IMG/VR virus record: IMGVR_UViG_3300010296_000068
Span: 1-26,316 of that record
Strand: one strand, 5' to 3'
DNA length: 26,316 nt
Origin: a virus
Made by a program: the position numbers and the translations under genes
Notes under the pieces: model-generated
What the model saw: the letters and a program-made list of their open reading frames with translations, nothing else
Database searches by the model: none
What the model was told of the DNA's origin: nothing
Shown here: in pieces, positions 7,208-13,951 of the stretch
Layout of the letters: every line of letters begins with the position of its first letter
Numbering within the stretch: position 1 is the first letter of the stretch

Positions 7208-8868
7208 GCAAGCCAAACACCTACTTTCGTAACTCCTTCTCAGAAGACATCTTCAACCAGAAATACCGCGCTGATCCTAATGAGACATGGGCCGACCGCG
7301 TGGCGATTGTCGTCGAGGATGTATGCCGTGACCTGATGACAGCTGACGAGAAGGAGCAGCTGACCCAGTACGCCATCAACATGAAGGTGCTGTTCGGTGG
7401 TCGTTACATTTACTACGGCGGACGACCCAACAAGTTCTTCAACAACTGCTACCTTCTGAAAGCCGAAGAAGACTCTAGAGAGGACTGGGCGAATCTCTCG
7501 TGGAAATCCGAGAGCTGTTTGATGACGGGCGGGGGTATCGGGGTGGACTACTCCGTGTATCGACCAGCCGGGTCACCGATCGAGCGCACAGGTGGAACTG
7601 CTAGCGGCCCGATTCCAAAGATGACGATGATCAACGAGATCGGCCGACGTGTCATGCAAGGCGGATCACGACGCAGCGCCATCTATGCCAGCCTCAATCA
7701 CGCACACGGCGACGTCATGGACTTCTTGGTGGCGAAGGACTGGGAGAACATGCCCGTTCCCGGCACCGACAAGACACTGTGGGATCTGAAGCAGGACGAC
7801 TTCAACTGGCCAGCGCCACTCGACATGACAAACATCAGCGTCAACTACGACACCAAGTGGCTGATCGACTACTACAAGACCGGCGATCCTGGCCCTGTAT
7901 TCCGCAAGAACGTGGCCCAAGCGCTGCGAACCAGTGAGCCGGGATTCAGTTTCAACTTCTACGACAAAGAGAACGAGACGCTTCGCAATGCGTGCACAGA
8001 GGTGACGTCGAGCGAAGACTCGGATTGCTGCAATCTGAGCAGTGTCAACCTGAGTCGGATCGAAAGTTTGGAAGAACTGAAGGATGTCGTGCAGCTGACC
8101 ACCAAGTTTCTACTTTGTGGAACAGAGCGCGCAGACTTGCCCTACTTCAAAGTGTGGGAGACACGAGCTAAGACGCGCAGACTCGGCCTTGGCCTCATGG
8201 GAATCCACGAGTGGCTGATCCAGCGTGGTTACAAGTACGAAGTGACACCCGAGCTGCACCAGTGGCTGGGCGTTTGGAAAGGCGAGAGTGAGTCGACAGC
8301 GACCAGCTTTGCTGCCTACCTCGGTGTCAACAGGCCGTGGGGCGTACGCGCCATCGCTCCGACTGGCACCATCGGTATCCTGGCCGGCACGACAACAGGC
8401 ATCGAGCCAATCTTTGCGACAGCCTACAAGCGCCGCTACCTTGTTGGCGGTACTGAGTGGCGATACCAGTACGTGATCGACAGTGCTGCGCAGGAGATGA
8501 TCGACAAGTACGGTGTCGAGCCTGAGTCTGTTGAGTCAGCCCTTGATCTTGCCGCTGAGCCAGAGCGCCGAGTCAAGTTCCAAGCTGACATCCAAGACTA
8601 TGTCGACCAGTCCATCAGCTCGACCATTAACCTTCCTGCTTGGGGGACTGAGCTGAACAACGAGGATAGTGTCGATACCTATGTCGACCTGTTCGCACGC
8701 TATGCGCCACGACTGCGCGGAATGACGGTGTATGCCGACGGGTCGCGTGGTGGTCAGCCATTGACGAGCGTCCCCTACAGCGAGGCAAAGAAGTTCGAGG
8801 GCGAGACGTTCGTCGAAACCCACGACATTTGTGACATCAGCGGAACTGGTGGCTCATGCGGGATCTAA
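7204..8868 (+). CDS. nrdJ: class II (adenosylcobalamin-dependent) ribonucleotide reductase
   Basis: This protein reduces ribonucleotides to deoxyribonucleotides with a B12-generated thiyl radical. The reductase barrel motifs are present: Asn81-Cys82 (NNCYL), the phosphate-binding stretch MTGGGIGVDYS, Asn262-x-Cys264-x-Glu266 (NACTE, radical Cys and catalytic Asn and Glu), and a Cys275-Cys276 pair in CCNLSSVNL where the second redox Cys is expected. PTGTIGILAGTTTGIEP is the usual barrel strand motif. The C-terminus ends with Cys543 and Cys552, the shuttle pair that is re-reduced by a redoxin. At 554 residues it is shorter than Lactobacillus RTPR (about 740). No small-subunit gene is present and the length is compact, which supports class II. 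B12 dependence is inferred from family likeness, not directly visible. Confidence 0.9.
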   Translation: MSKPNTYFRNSFSEDIFNQKYRADPNETWADRVAIVVEDVCRDLMTADEKEQLTQYAINMKVLFGGRYIYYGGRPNKFFNNCYLLKAEEDSREDWANLSWKSESCLMTGGGIGVDYSVYRPAGSPIERTGGTASGPIPKMTMINEIGRRVMQGGSRRSAIYASLNHAHGDVMDFLVAKDWENMPVPGTDKTLWDLKQDDFNWPAPLDMTNISVNYDTKWLIDYYKTGDPGPVFRKNVAQALRTSEPGFSFNFYDKENETLRNACTEVTSSEDSDCCNLSSVNLSRIESLEELKDVVQLTTKFLLCGTERADLPYFKVWETRAKTRRLGLGLMGIHEWLIQRGYKYEVTPELHQWLGVWKGESESTATSFAAYLGVNRPWGVRAIAPTGTIGILAGTTTGIEPIFATAYKRRYLVGGTEWRYQYVIDSAAQEMIDKYGVEPESVESALDLAAEPERRVKFQADIQDYVDQSISSTINLPAWGTELNNEDSVDTYVDLFARYAPRLRGMTVYADGSRGGQPLTSVPYSEAKKFEGETFVETHDICDISGTGGSCGI

Positions 8869-9062
8869 CCGACAAGCCGCCGGCTCCGACACCGATCGTC
8901 ACCAAGGAATTGCTCGAGTACTTGCTCGAGCGATACCCTGACCGCGTCCCAAACGTCGACGAAACTGACCGGCAGATCTGGCTATCTGTCGGTGCAGTGG
9001 GCGTTGTCAGGCATCTTCAATCAATCTTCGAAGAACAAAACAACAACATTCTAAGGATCTGA
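8856..9062 (+). CDS. small unknown protein, 68 residues
   Basis: A short gene whose start overlaps the reductase 3' end by 13 bases and whose stop is two bases before the next gene. It has a Pro-rich start (PPAPTPIVT), then a helical, charged body (KELLEYLLERYPDRVPN) and a DRQIWLSVGAVGVVRHLQ helix ending in EEQN. Similar short proteins, with an I-T-x-x-x-L-E-x-L start and a D-R-x-I-W motif, occur as I recall near the head genes of marine T7-like phages. No function is known. Position suggests a structural or assembly accessory role. It is kept as real because of the tight packing and clear secondary-structure pattern. Confidence 0.75.
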   Translation: MRDLTDKPPAPTPIVTKELLEYLLERYPDRVPNVDETDRQIWLSVGAVGVVRHLQSIFEEQNNNILRI

Positions 9063-9064
9063 CT

Positions 9065-9334
9065 ATGTGTCTAGGGAACCAGCCGGCACCCCCGCCACCA
9101 GCGCCTATCATTGTCGAGGCTCCAGCGCCAACACCGACACCACCAACCCTTGCTCAAGCGGCACCTGCAAAAGCTGCTCGGGCTAAGCAGAAGGCGCGAC
9201 TCAAAGACCCGTACGGTAGTGAAAGCGGCGGCGCACGTGCGCTCCGTATCGCCCGTCCATCCAACGCAAAAGTTAGCATGCCAAGCGTCAATACCGGCGG
9301 TGGCATGGGCGTCAACACAGGCGCACAGAAGTAA
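9065..9334 (+). CDS. Pro/Ala-rich protein in the T7 gp7.3 position
   Basis: An 89-residue low-complexity protein. It starts MCLGN, continues with a Pro-rich stretch (about residues 8-28), an Ala/Lys-rich segment, then ALRIARPS and a Gly-rich end (NTGGGMGVNTG). T7 gp7.3, a virion tail-assembly protein just upstream of the portal gene, also has a disordered body and ends with a basic-to-LSVARSSGGGINI pattern. The shared position and C-terminal style suggest the same role, but this is not homology shown by alignment. AAGGA precedes the ATG by about seven bases. The stop TAA shares one base with the portal start. Confidence 0.7.
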   Translation: MCLGNQPAPPPPAPIIVEAPAPTPTPPTLAQAAPAKAARAKQKARLKDPYGSESGGARALRIARPSNAKVSMPSVNTGGGMGVNTGAQK

Positions 9335-10869
9335 TGCACGGCGTGACCTGTGCGTCACGCTATGAGAAGCTCGCAGCGACACGAGAGACCTACCTCGAAC
9401 GCGCTCGAGAGTGTGCAAAACTTACCCTCCCCTCAGTAGTTCCCCCAGCGGGACATACATACAGTTCCCGGCTCCCGACCCCGTATCAGGGCATCGGTGC
9501 GCGTGGCGTGAACTACTTGGCAGCTCGGCTTCTTCTCAGCCTGCTGCCCCCGAACACCCCCTTCTTTCGTCTTACTCTCAGCGACTTCGAAGCAGCTGAG
9601 CTGGCCCAGCGGCCAGACGCACGTGGTGAGATCGAAGCTGGCTTGTCGGCAATCGAACGAGCAGTCATGGAAGAGGTTGAGCAGTCGGGCCTGCGCGCCC
9701 CGCTCTTCGAAGCTCTCAAGCATCTGATCATCAGCGGCAACTGTTTGATCTACCTGCCAGCCTCTGGCGGAACTCGCGTATACGGACTCGATCGTTATGT
9801 CGTGTCCCGTGACGCAGACGGAAACCTCCTCGACATCACCATCAAGGAATCCGTCAGTCCTGCAACCCTAGAGCCGGACGTCGCAGCCCTCATCACCGAC
9901 CACAAAGATGGTGAAGATGTCGAAATCTACACCAAGTATTTCCGCGATGGCAAGCGCTGGCGTCTCTACCAAGAACTCGACAACGGAGTCATGATTCCCG
10001 GCAGCGAGGGCAGCTGGCCAATCGACAAAGGCCCGATGCTCGCACTCCGCTGGAACACGATCGACGCTGAAAGTTACGGCCGGGGCTACGTCGAGGAGTA
10101 CCTCGGTGACCTGATCAGTCTGGAAGGACTGTCGAGAGCAATCCTCGAGGCCAGCGCTGCAGCATCCAAGGTAGTATTCTTGGTGCAGCCGAACGGCGTG
10201 ACGCGTATGCAGGATCTGGCGGAGGCTGAGTCGGGCGACTTCAAGTCCGGCAATGCAGCAGACGTCTCGACACTGCAGGTGCAGAAGCAGGCCGACATGG
10301 CAGTCGCAGCTAATGCGGCCCAGCGGATCGAGCAGCGGCTAGCACAGGCGTTCATGTTGTACGACAGCATCCAGCGTGACGCTGAGCGTGTGACGAGCAC
10401 TGAGCTGACCCTGTTGGCCAACGCCCTCGAGGCAAGCCTGGGTGGCCTGTACAGTAACTTGTCGCAGACACTGCAGCTGCCACTGGTCAAGCGCCTGATG
10501 GAGCGTATGCAGCGACAGAAACGCCTGCCATCGCTGCCTGATGGTGTGATCAAGCCGAGCATCGTGACCGGCACTGCCGCTCTCGGCCGAGGCAACGACC
10601 TCAACAACCTCATGCAGTTCATGCAGGTCGTCGGATCTCTCGGCCCTGGCGTGCTCGACACGTACATGAACGTCGACGAGTTCATTATCCGCACGGGTGC
10701 CAGCCTCGGCATCGACATGGGCGGTCTCGTCAAAACCCGCGAGCAGCTTGCGATGGAACAGCAGGCCCAGCTCGAGGCTCAACAACAACAGCAACTCGCG
10801 TCGATTGCACAGAGCGCAGCTCCGCAAGCGGTAAAGGCTGTCGCCGACGCTAACCAGCAACAACAGTGA
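9334..10869 (+). CDS. portal (head-tail connector) protein, T7 gp8-like
   Basis: Twelve copies of this family form the DNA channel at the capsid vertex. The 511-residue protein follows T7 gp8 closely in order: GIGARGVNYLAARLLLSLLP, FEALKHLIISGNCLIYLP, SYGRGYVEEYLGDL, then LQVQKQADMAVA, RVTSTELTLLANALEASLGG and LPLVKRLM. The length is close to T7's 536. The C-terminus is Gln-rich (about residues 468-511) and probably flexible, lining the DNA-facing barrel or tail. The ATG at 9334 overlaps the preceding stop by one base. The scaffold gene follows after ten bases, as in T7. Confidence 0.97.
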   Translation: MHGVTCASRYEKLAATRETYLERARECAKLTLPSVVPPAGHTYSSRLPTPYQGIGARGVNYLAARLLLSLLPPNTPFFRLTLSDFEAAELAQRPDARGEIEAGLSAIERAVMEEVEQSGLRAPLFEALKHLIISGNCLIYLPASGGTRVYGLDRYVVSRDADGNLLDITIKESVSPATLEPDVAALITDHKDGEDVEIYTKYFRDGKRWRLYQELDNGVMIPGSEGSWPIDKGPMLALRWNTIDAESYGRGYVEEYLGDLISLEGLSRAILEASAAASKVVFLVQPNGVTRMQDLAEAESGDFKSGNAADVSTLQVQKQADMAVAANAAQRIEQRLAQAFMLYDSIQRDAERVTSTELTLLANALEASLGGLYSNLSQTLQLPLVKRLMERMQRQKRLPSLPDGVIKPSIVTGTAALGRGNDLNNLMQFMQVVGSLGPGVLDTYMNVDEFIIRTGASLGIDMGGLVKTREQLAMEQQAQLEAQQQQQLASIAQSAAPQAVKAVADANQQQQ

Positions 10870-10879
10870 GTGAAGACTA

Positions 10880-11671
10880 ATGGCTGACACTGATCAAATG
10901 ACCCTGCCGCTCGACGGCGATGTCGCTGAACCGACGCTGCAGGAATCTTACGACAAGCTCGTTGAAGAGGGCCACCTGCCCAAGGACGAAGCTGTCGAAT
11001 CCGAACCCGCTCAGACGTCTGAGCAGCCACAGGCGGCAGAGCGGCCTGCATGGTTGCCGGAGAAGTTCAACAGTCCAGAAGACATGGCGAAGAGCTATGC
11101 GGAACTTGAACGGAAACTCAGTAGTGGCGAACCCGAACCCGAGCAAGCGTCGGAGAGCGAGGAGGTTTCTCCCACTCCCGCTGTCGACGGCCTGATTGGA
11201 TCAGCAGAGCAAGAGTTTATGTCGACCGGACAGTTGTCCGACGCGACGTTCGACGCCTTGGCTGCAGCGGGTATCCCACGAGAGACCGTTGAGGCTGTCC
11301 GCGACATGCGTATTCGCGAGGCTGAATCGAACCGCTCGGCAATCGTGCAGGAATTTGGCGGCGATGATCGTGTCGGTGCCATGCAGAACTGGGCAGCAGA
11401 CCACTACGACGACAACATGATTGAACGTCTGAACGGTATGTTGAACAGCGGCGACTACAGCCAAACGCGCATGGCCATGGCGATGATCTCCACTGACTAC
11501 GACCGCACGGTTGGCTCGACAGAACCACAGCGGACGATTGGTGGCGTACGGTCTGGCCCCGAGGGTTTCAGATCTACCGCAGAGATGCTCGAGGCCATCA
11601 ACGATCCTCGGTACAAATCTGACGACGCATACCGCAGTGATGTCGAGCGCAAAATCGGCAACATGAGGTAA
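10880..11671 (+). CDS. capsid assembly scaffold protein, T7 gp9-like
   Basis: A 263-residue acidic, largely helical protein between portal and capsid genes. The N-terminal half is rich in Glu, Pro and Ser, and contains RPAWLPEKFNSPEDMAKSYAELE, a marker segment of T7-like scaffolds (only the first part need be compared). The C-terminal half is helical with alternating charge, ending DAYRSDVERKIGNMR; the basic end probably binds the capsid protein, as in T7. Scaffolds guide procapsid assembly and leave the particle. In T7 the capsid gene follows directly; here three lysis genes intervene. Confidence 0.93.
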   Translation: MADTDQMTLPLDGDVAEPTLQESYDKLVEEGHLPKDEAVESEPAQTSEQPQAAERPAWLPEKFNSPEDMAKSYAELERKLSSGEPEPEQASESEEVSPTPAVDGLIGSAEQEFMSTGQLSDATFDALAAAGIPRETVEAVRDMRIREAESNRSAIVQEFGGDDRVGAMQNWAADHYDDNMIERLNGMLNSGDYSQTRMAMAMISTDYDRTVGSTEPQRTIGGVRSGPEGFRSTAEMLEAINDPRYKSDDAYRSDVERKIGNMR

Positions 11672-11677
11672 CGGACA

Positions 11678-12424
11678 ATGATGAAGAAACGGTTGAGTGA
11701 GCGCGGCCTTGCGCTCATCGCCTTCTACGAGGCGAGTACCTCGCTCCAAACCCGAGACGGTTACGTTTGGTATCCCGGCGGTTACGACAACATCCCAGAC
11801 AAGTACTTGAAAGTTTATGCGGACCCGATTGCAACGAAGCCGATCCCTACGGTGGGTTTCGGGACGACGACGTATGACGTCAAAGGCTTGGAGGTCGGCC
11901 AGGTCTACAGCCAGGCGGACGTCATCAAGATGTTCGAAACGACGATAGGCACCTACGAGAAGGCAGTGAACAAGCACGTCACCGTCGAGCTGAACCAGAA
12001 CGAGTTCGATGCGCTCGTGTCGTTTGTCTACAACGTGGGTGTCGGTGCGTTTAAGGACAGCACGCTGCTGCGTCTTCTCAACCGTGGCCAACGTGTGCTG
12101 GCAACCGAGCAGTTCTATCGATGGAACAAGGCCGGCGGCAAAGAGCACGAAGGCCTCAACAAGCGCCGTGCCAGTGAGGCTGAGCTGTTCTCGTCACCAG
12201 TAAGCAAACCACGTGCAGACATCACAGAGAGTCGGACGGTTCGAGCAGCCGGTGCGCTGGGTGTTGTCGGGACAGTCACAGCAGTTGCGCCTGTGATCGG
12301 TCCGTTGGAGCAGGCAGCTACGTTTGTCGAGAACCACCTGTGGGTGGCCGGCTTAGCGGTTGCTGCAGTGGCGGTCTACCTGATCGCTGTGCGGTTTGAC
12401 GATTGGCAGAAAGGACGCCGATGA
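11678..12424 (+). CDS. endolysin, GH24 lysozyme (T4-type) with hydrophobic C-terminus
   Basis: This protein cuts the glycan strands of peptidoglycan at lysis. The catalytic layout of the GH24 family is present: Glu18 in FYEAS, Asp49 in YADP and Thr58 in PTVGFGTT. About 22 extra residues lie between Glu and Asp compared with T4 lysozyme. Later landmarks are NQNEFDALVSFVYNVGVGAF and FYRWNKAGGKEHEGLNKRR, both typical. The last 60 residues are unusual: a moderately hydrophobic stretch (about 187-206) and a clear membrane-like segment (about 217-235) followed by a basic tail, which would anchor it at the membrane. No cleavable signal is seen at the N-terminus. It starts six bases after scaffold and its stop overlaps the following small gene region. 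Confidence 0.9.
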   Translation: MMKKRLSERGLALIAFYEASTSLQTRDGYVWYPGGYDNIPDKYLKVYADPIATKPIPTVGFGTTTYDVKGLEVGQVYSQADVIKMFETTIGTYEKAVNKHVTVELNQNEFDALVSFVYNVGVGAFKDSTLLRLLNRGQRVLATEQFYRWNKAGGKEHEGLNKRRASEAELFSSPVSKPRADITESRTVRAAGALGVVGTVTAVAPVIGPLEQAATFVENHLWVAGLAVAAVAVYLIAVRFDDWQKGRR

Positions 12425-12425
12425 G

Positions 12426-12650
12426 ATGTTTGACGACATCAAGCGCATTGTCTTCAGCGTTGCGATCGGCTTGGCGGCTGTCGCGTATATCATCAGTACA
12501 ACGCAGGCGAGAACCAATGAACGCAAACGACTTGCAAAACACTTTACGGAGAAAGGGTACAATGCCCAAGCGGCTCGCCACCTTTCTCACACTGTCAGTG
12601 AGCGCGATCTTCGTCGCGAGCTGCACGAGCGTGGATGGCTCAGAGATTGA
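12426..12650 (+). CDS. small membrane protein, candidate inner-membrane spanin (Rz-like)
   Basis: A 74-residue protein with one N-terminal membrane segment (about residues 8-25, IVFSVAIGLAAVAYIIST), then a long, strongly charged helical part (ARTNERKRLAKHF to RRELHERGW). This N-in, C-periplasm layout fits an i-spanin, although it is shorter than lambda Rz (153). A holin-like role cannot be excluded. The ATG at 12426 lies just after the endolysin stop (TGA 12422-12424) and near the GGACGCC-type context; a longer frame from 12396 overlaps the endolysin and was not used. It overlaps the next gene by 89 bases in a different frame, the arrangement seen for Rz/Rz1. Confidence 0.65.
   Translation: MFDDIKRIVFSVAIGLAAVAYIISTTQARTNERKRLAKHFTEKGYNAQAARHLSHTVSERDLRRELHERGWLRD
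12548..12561 (+). promoter_or_regulatory. ribosome-binding site of the embedded lipoprotein gene
   Basis: GGAG at 12548-12551 and AAAGGG at 12552-12557 sit four to ten bases before the ATG at 12562, inside the coding sequence of the preceding gene. This decides the start of the embedded lipoprotein. Confidence 0.55.
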
Positions 12651-12762
12651 TCGAGCTGTCTGCGCATCCTGGCTACCGATCTACGCAAGTGCGGCAGATA
12701 CCGACCAGACGTTACGTCAGGTGTACGGATCTAACCTGGCACGCGCAGATTGGTGCAACTGA
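12562..12762 (+). CDS. lipoprotein, candidate outer-membrane spanin (Rz1-like), overlapping
   Basis: A 66-residue protein in the +1 frame relative to the small membrane protein before it. It begins MPKRLATFLTLSVSAIFVAS and then Cys21: a basic start, a hydrophobic core and a lipobox Val-Ala-Ser-Cys, which together form a lipoprotein signal. The mature part has Cys and Trp in CASWLPIYASAADT and ends RADWCN, a pattern I recall from short phage lipoproteins annotated near lysis genes. The arrangement, a lipoprotein gene starting inside and out of frame with a single-TM protein gene, is the known Rz/Rz1 layout. Role: with the i-spanin, it would fuse inner and outer membranes at the end of lysis. 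It implies a Gram-negative host. Confidence 0.75.
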   Translation: MPKRLATFLTLSVSAIFVASCTSVDGSEIDRAVCASWLPIYASAADTDQTLRQVYGSNLARADWCN

Positions 12763-12864
12763 GACAACCCTAACCGCAACGGCCCGACGTGCCTGTCGGA
12801 CAACCAAGAAGGTCAGCTGAGTCACAGTCATTTCCCCCTTATGTAGTTCTATTAGGAGGCCACA
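12763..12864 (+). promoter_or_regulatory. intergenic leader of the capsid gene, with strong ribosome-binding site
   Basis: This 102-base gap is the largest in the window. TAGGAGG at 12853-12859 lies five bases before the capsid ATG, the strongest Shine-Dalgarno match seen here, as expected for the most abundant virion protein. Upstream is a small inverted repeat (CCGAC 12784-12788, GTCGG 12795-12799) and a T/C-rich, A+T-rich stretch (12830-12850). These could hold a promoter, but no convincing -35/-10 pair or T7-type promoter is visible. Confidence 0.5.
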
Positions 12865-13881
12865 ATGGCTAACGCTACTCCGAGCTATCTCGGTATTAAG
12901 AATGCAGGCACCTACTCCAGCCCTGCGGCGGATGAAAGCTCCGTCAACGCCACCCAGTTTGCAGCCAACAACGAGCTGTTTCTCAAGGTGTTCAGTGGCG
13001 AGGTCCAAGCTCGCTTCATGGCGCAGACCGTACTGCGCGACAAAACCCGTATCCGCACGATCCAGTCTGGTCGTTCGGCAGTGTTCAACGCAATCGGTAA
13101 GACGACTGCTGCGTACCACGTACCCGGCACGGAGATCACCGGCTCGAACATCAAGCAGGATGAGCGCATCATTCAAATTGATGACGTGCTGCTTGCGTCG
13201 ACGTTCATCAGCAACTTCAACGAAGCCATGAACCACTACGATGTTCGGTCCTCGTTCTCTCGCGAGATGGGTGACGCCCTTGCTCAGACCTACGACCGCA
13301 ACCTGTTTGCTGTCGCTGGTGCTGAAGCGCTGGCTCCATCTTCAGCGATTGCAGACCAAGGCGTTGCTGAGTCCATCACCATGGATGCGACCCCGACCTT
13401 CGCAGAACTGGTTGACCAGATCTACGTGGCGGCGCGCAAGCTCGACGAGAAGAACGTCCCTGAGTCTGACCGCTACGTCTACGTGTCGCCGACCGTATAC
13501 TACGGCCTGCTCGCACAGGATAAGATCCTCAACCGTGACTTCGTCGCGAACAACGGTGACTTCTCCCAGGGCACGCTGTTCAAGATTGCCGGTATGTCGG
13601 TCATCAAGACCAACAACATGCAGGCTGACCACAGCGCTACCTCGATCGACTTCCGCTCCAAGTACGACGCGGACATGTCGACGATGCAGGCTCTGATCAT
13701 GCATCCAGAAGCGCTTGGCACTGTCCAGCTTGGCTCGTTCGGTATGTCGACCGAGTCTGAGTACGACATCCGCCGCCAAGGTGTACTGATGGTCAGCAAG
13801 ATGGCAGTCGGCCACGGCGTGTTGCGCCCAGAATGTATCATCGGCATCAAGACCGACGGTGTGAACGACACCCTGTCCTAA
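12865..13881 (+). CDS. major capsid protein, T7 gp10-like
   Basis: The 338-residue shell protein (HK97 fold expected). It starts MANATPSYLGIKNAG. Landmarks in the T7 order are FSGEVQARFMAQTV, RTIQSGRSAVFNAIGKT, PGTEITGSNIKQDERIIQID, a central ELVDQIYVAARKLDEKNVPE segment and DRYVYVSPTVYY. It ends ECIIGIKTDGVNDTLS with a clean stop; no slippery site or downstream extension for a T7-like 10B form is seen. T7 gp10A is 345 residues. It has its own strong ribosome-binding site and is followed by a stem-loop. Confidence 0.97.
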   Translation: MANATPSYLGIKNAGTYSSPAADESSVNATQFAANNELFLKVFSGEVQARFMAQTVLRDKTRIRTIQSGRSAVFNAIGKTTAAYHVPGTEITGSNIKQDERIIQIDDVLLASTFISNFNEAMNHYDVRSSFSREMGDALAQTYDRNLFAVAGAEALAPSSAIADQGVAESITMDATPTFAELVDQIYVAARKLDEKNVPESDRYVYVSPTVYYGLLAQDKILNRDFVANNGDFSQGTLFKIAGMSVIKTNNMQADHSATSIDFRSKYDADMSTMQALIMHPEALGTVQLGSFGMSTESEYDIRRQGVLMVSKMAVGHGVLRPECIIGIKTDGVNDTLS

Positions 13882-13890
13882 GTGACACAC

Positions 13891-13917
13891 GTGGTGGCTC
13901 ACATGCTGGGCCACCAC
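13891..13917 (+). terminator. stem-loop after the capsid gene, probable terminator
   Basis: GTGGTGGCTCA (13891-13901) pairs with TGGGCCACCAC (13907-13917) through a five-base loop CATGC. The stem has eleven pairs with a single T-G wobble and is G+C-rich. It begins nine bases after the capsid stop, the place of T7's T-phi terminator. No U-tract follows (ACCTCTACCCC), so it may be a weak or partial terminator, an attenuator, or an mRNA-stabilising 3' end. Confidence 0.6.
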
Positions 13918-13951
13918 ACCTCTACCCCAACCAATACGGAGACATGACGAC

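Noticed and set aside
10086-10733. 215-residue minus-strand open frame inside the portal gene
   Set aside because: It is antisense to the portal gene. The Arg/Ser-rich composition is typical of a shadow frame.
11201-12148. 315-residue open frame on the minus strand across scaffold and endolysin
   Set aside because: It lies fully opposite two well-supported genes, has no recognisable motif, and its composition is that of a shadow of G+C-biased codons.
12403-12561. upstream extension of the lipoprotein frame
   Set aside because: A start at 12403 or 12421 would place about 47 residues before the lipoprotein signal and destroy its logic. The ATG at 12562 has a good ribosome-binding site.
12784-12799. 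CCGAC/GTCGG inverted repeat as a terminator before the capsid gene
   Set aside because: Only five pairs and no T-run follow. Too weak to call a terminator.
13860-13900. programmed frameshift giving a longer capsid form as in T7 10A/10B
   Set aside because: No slippery run near the stop was seen, and the stem-loop follows directly, leaving little room for an extension.
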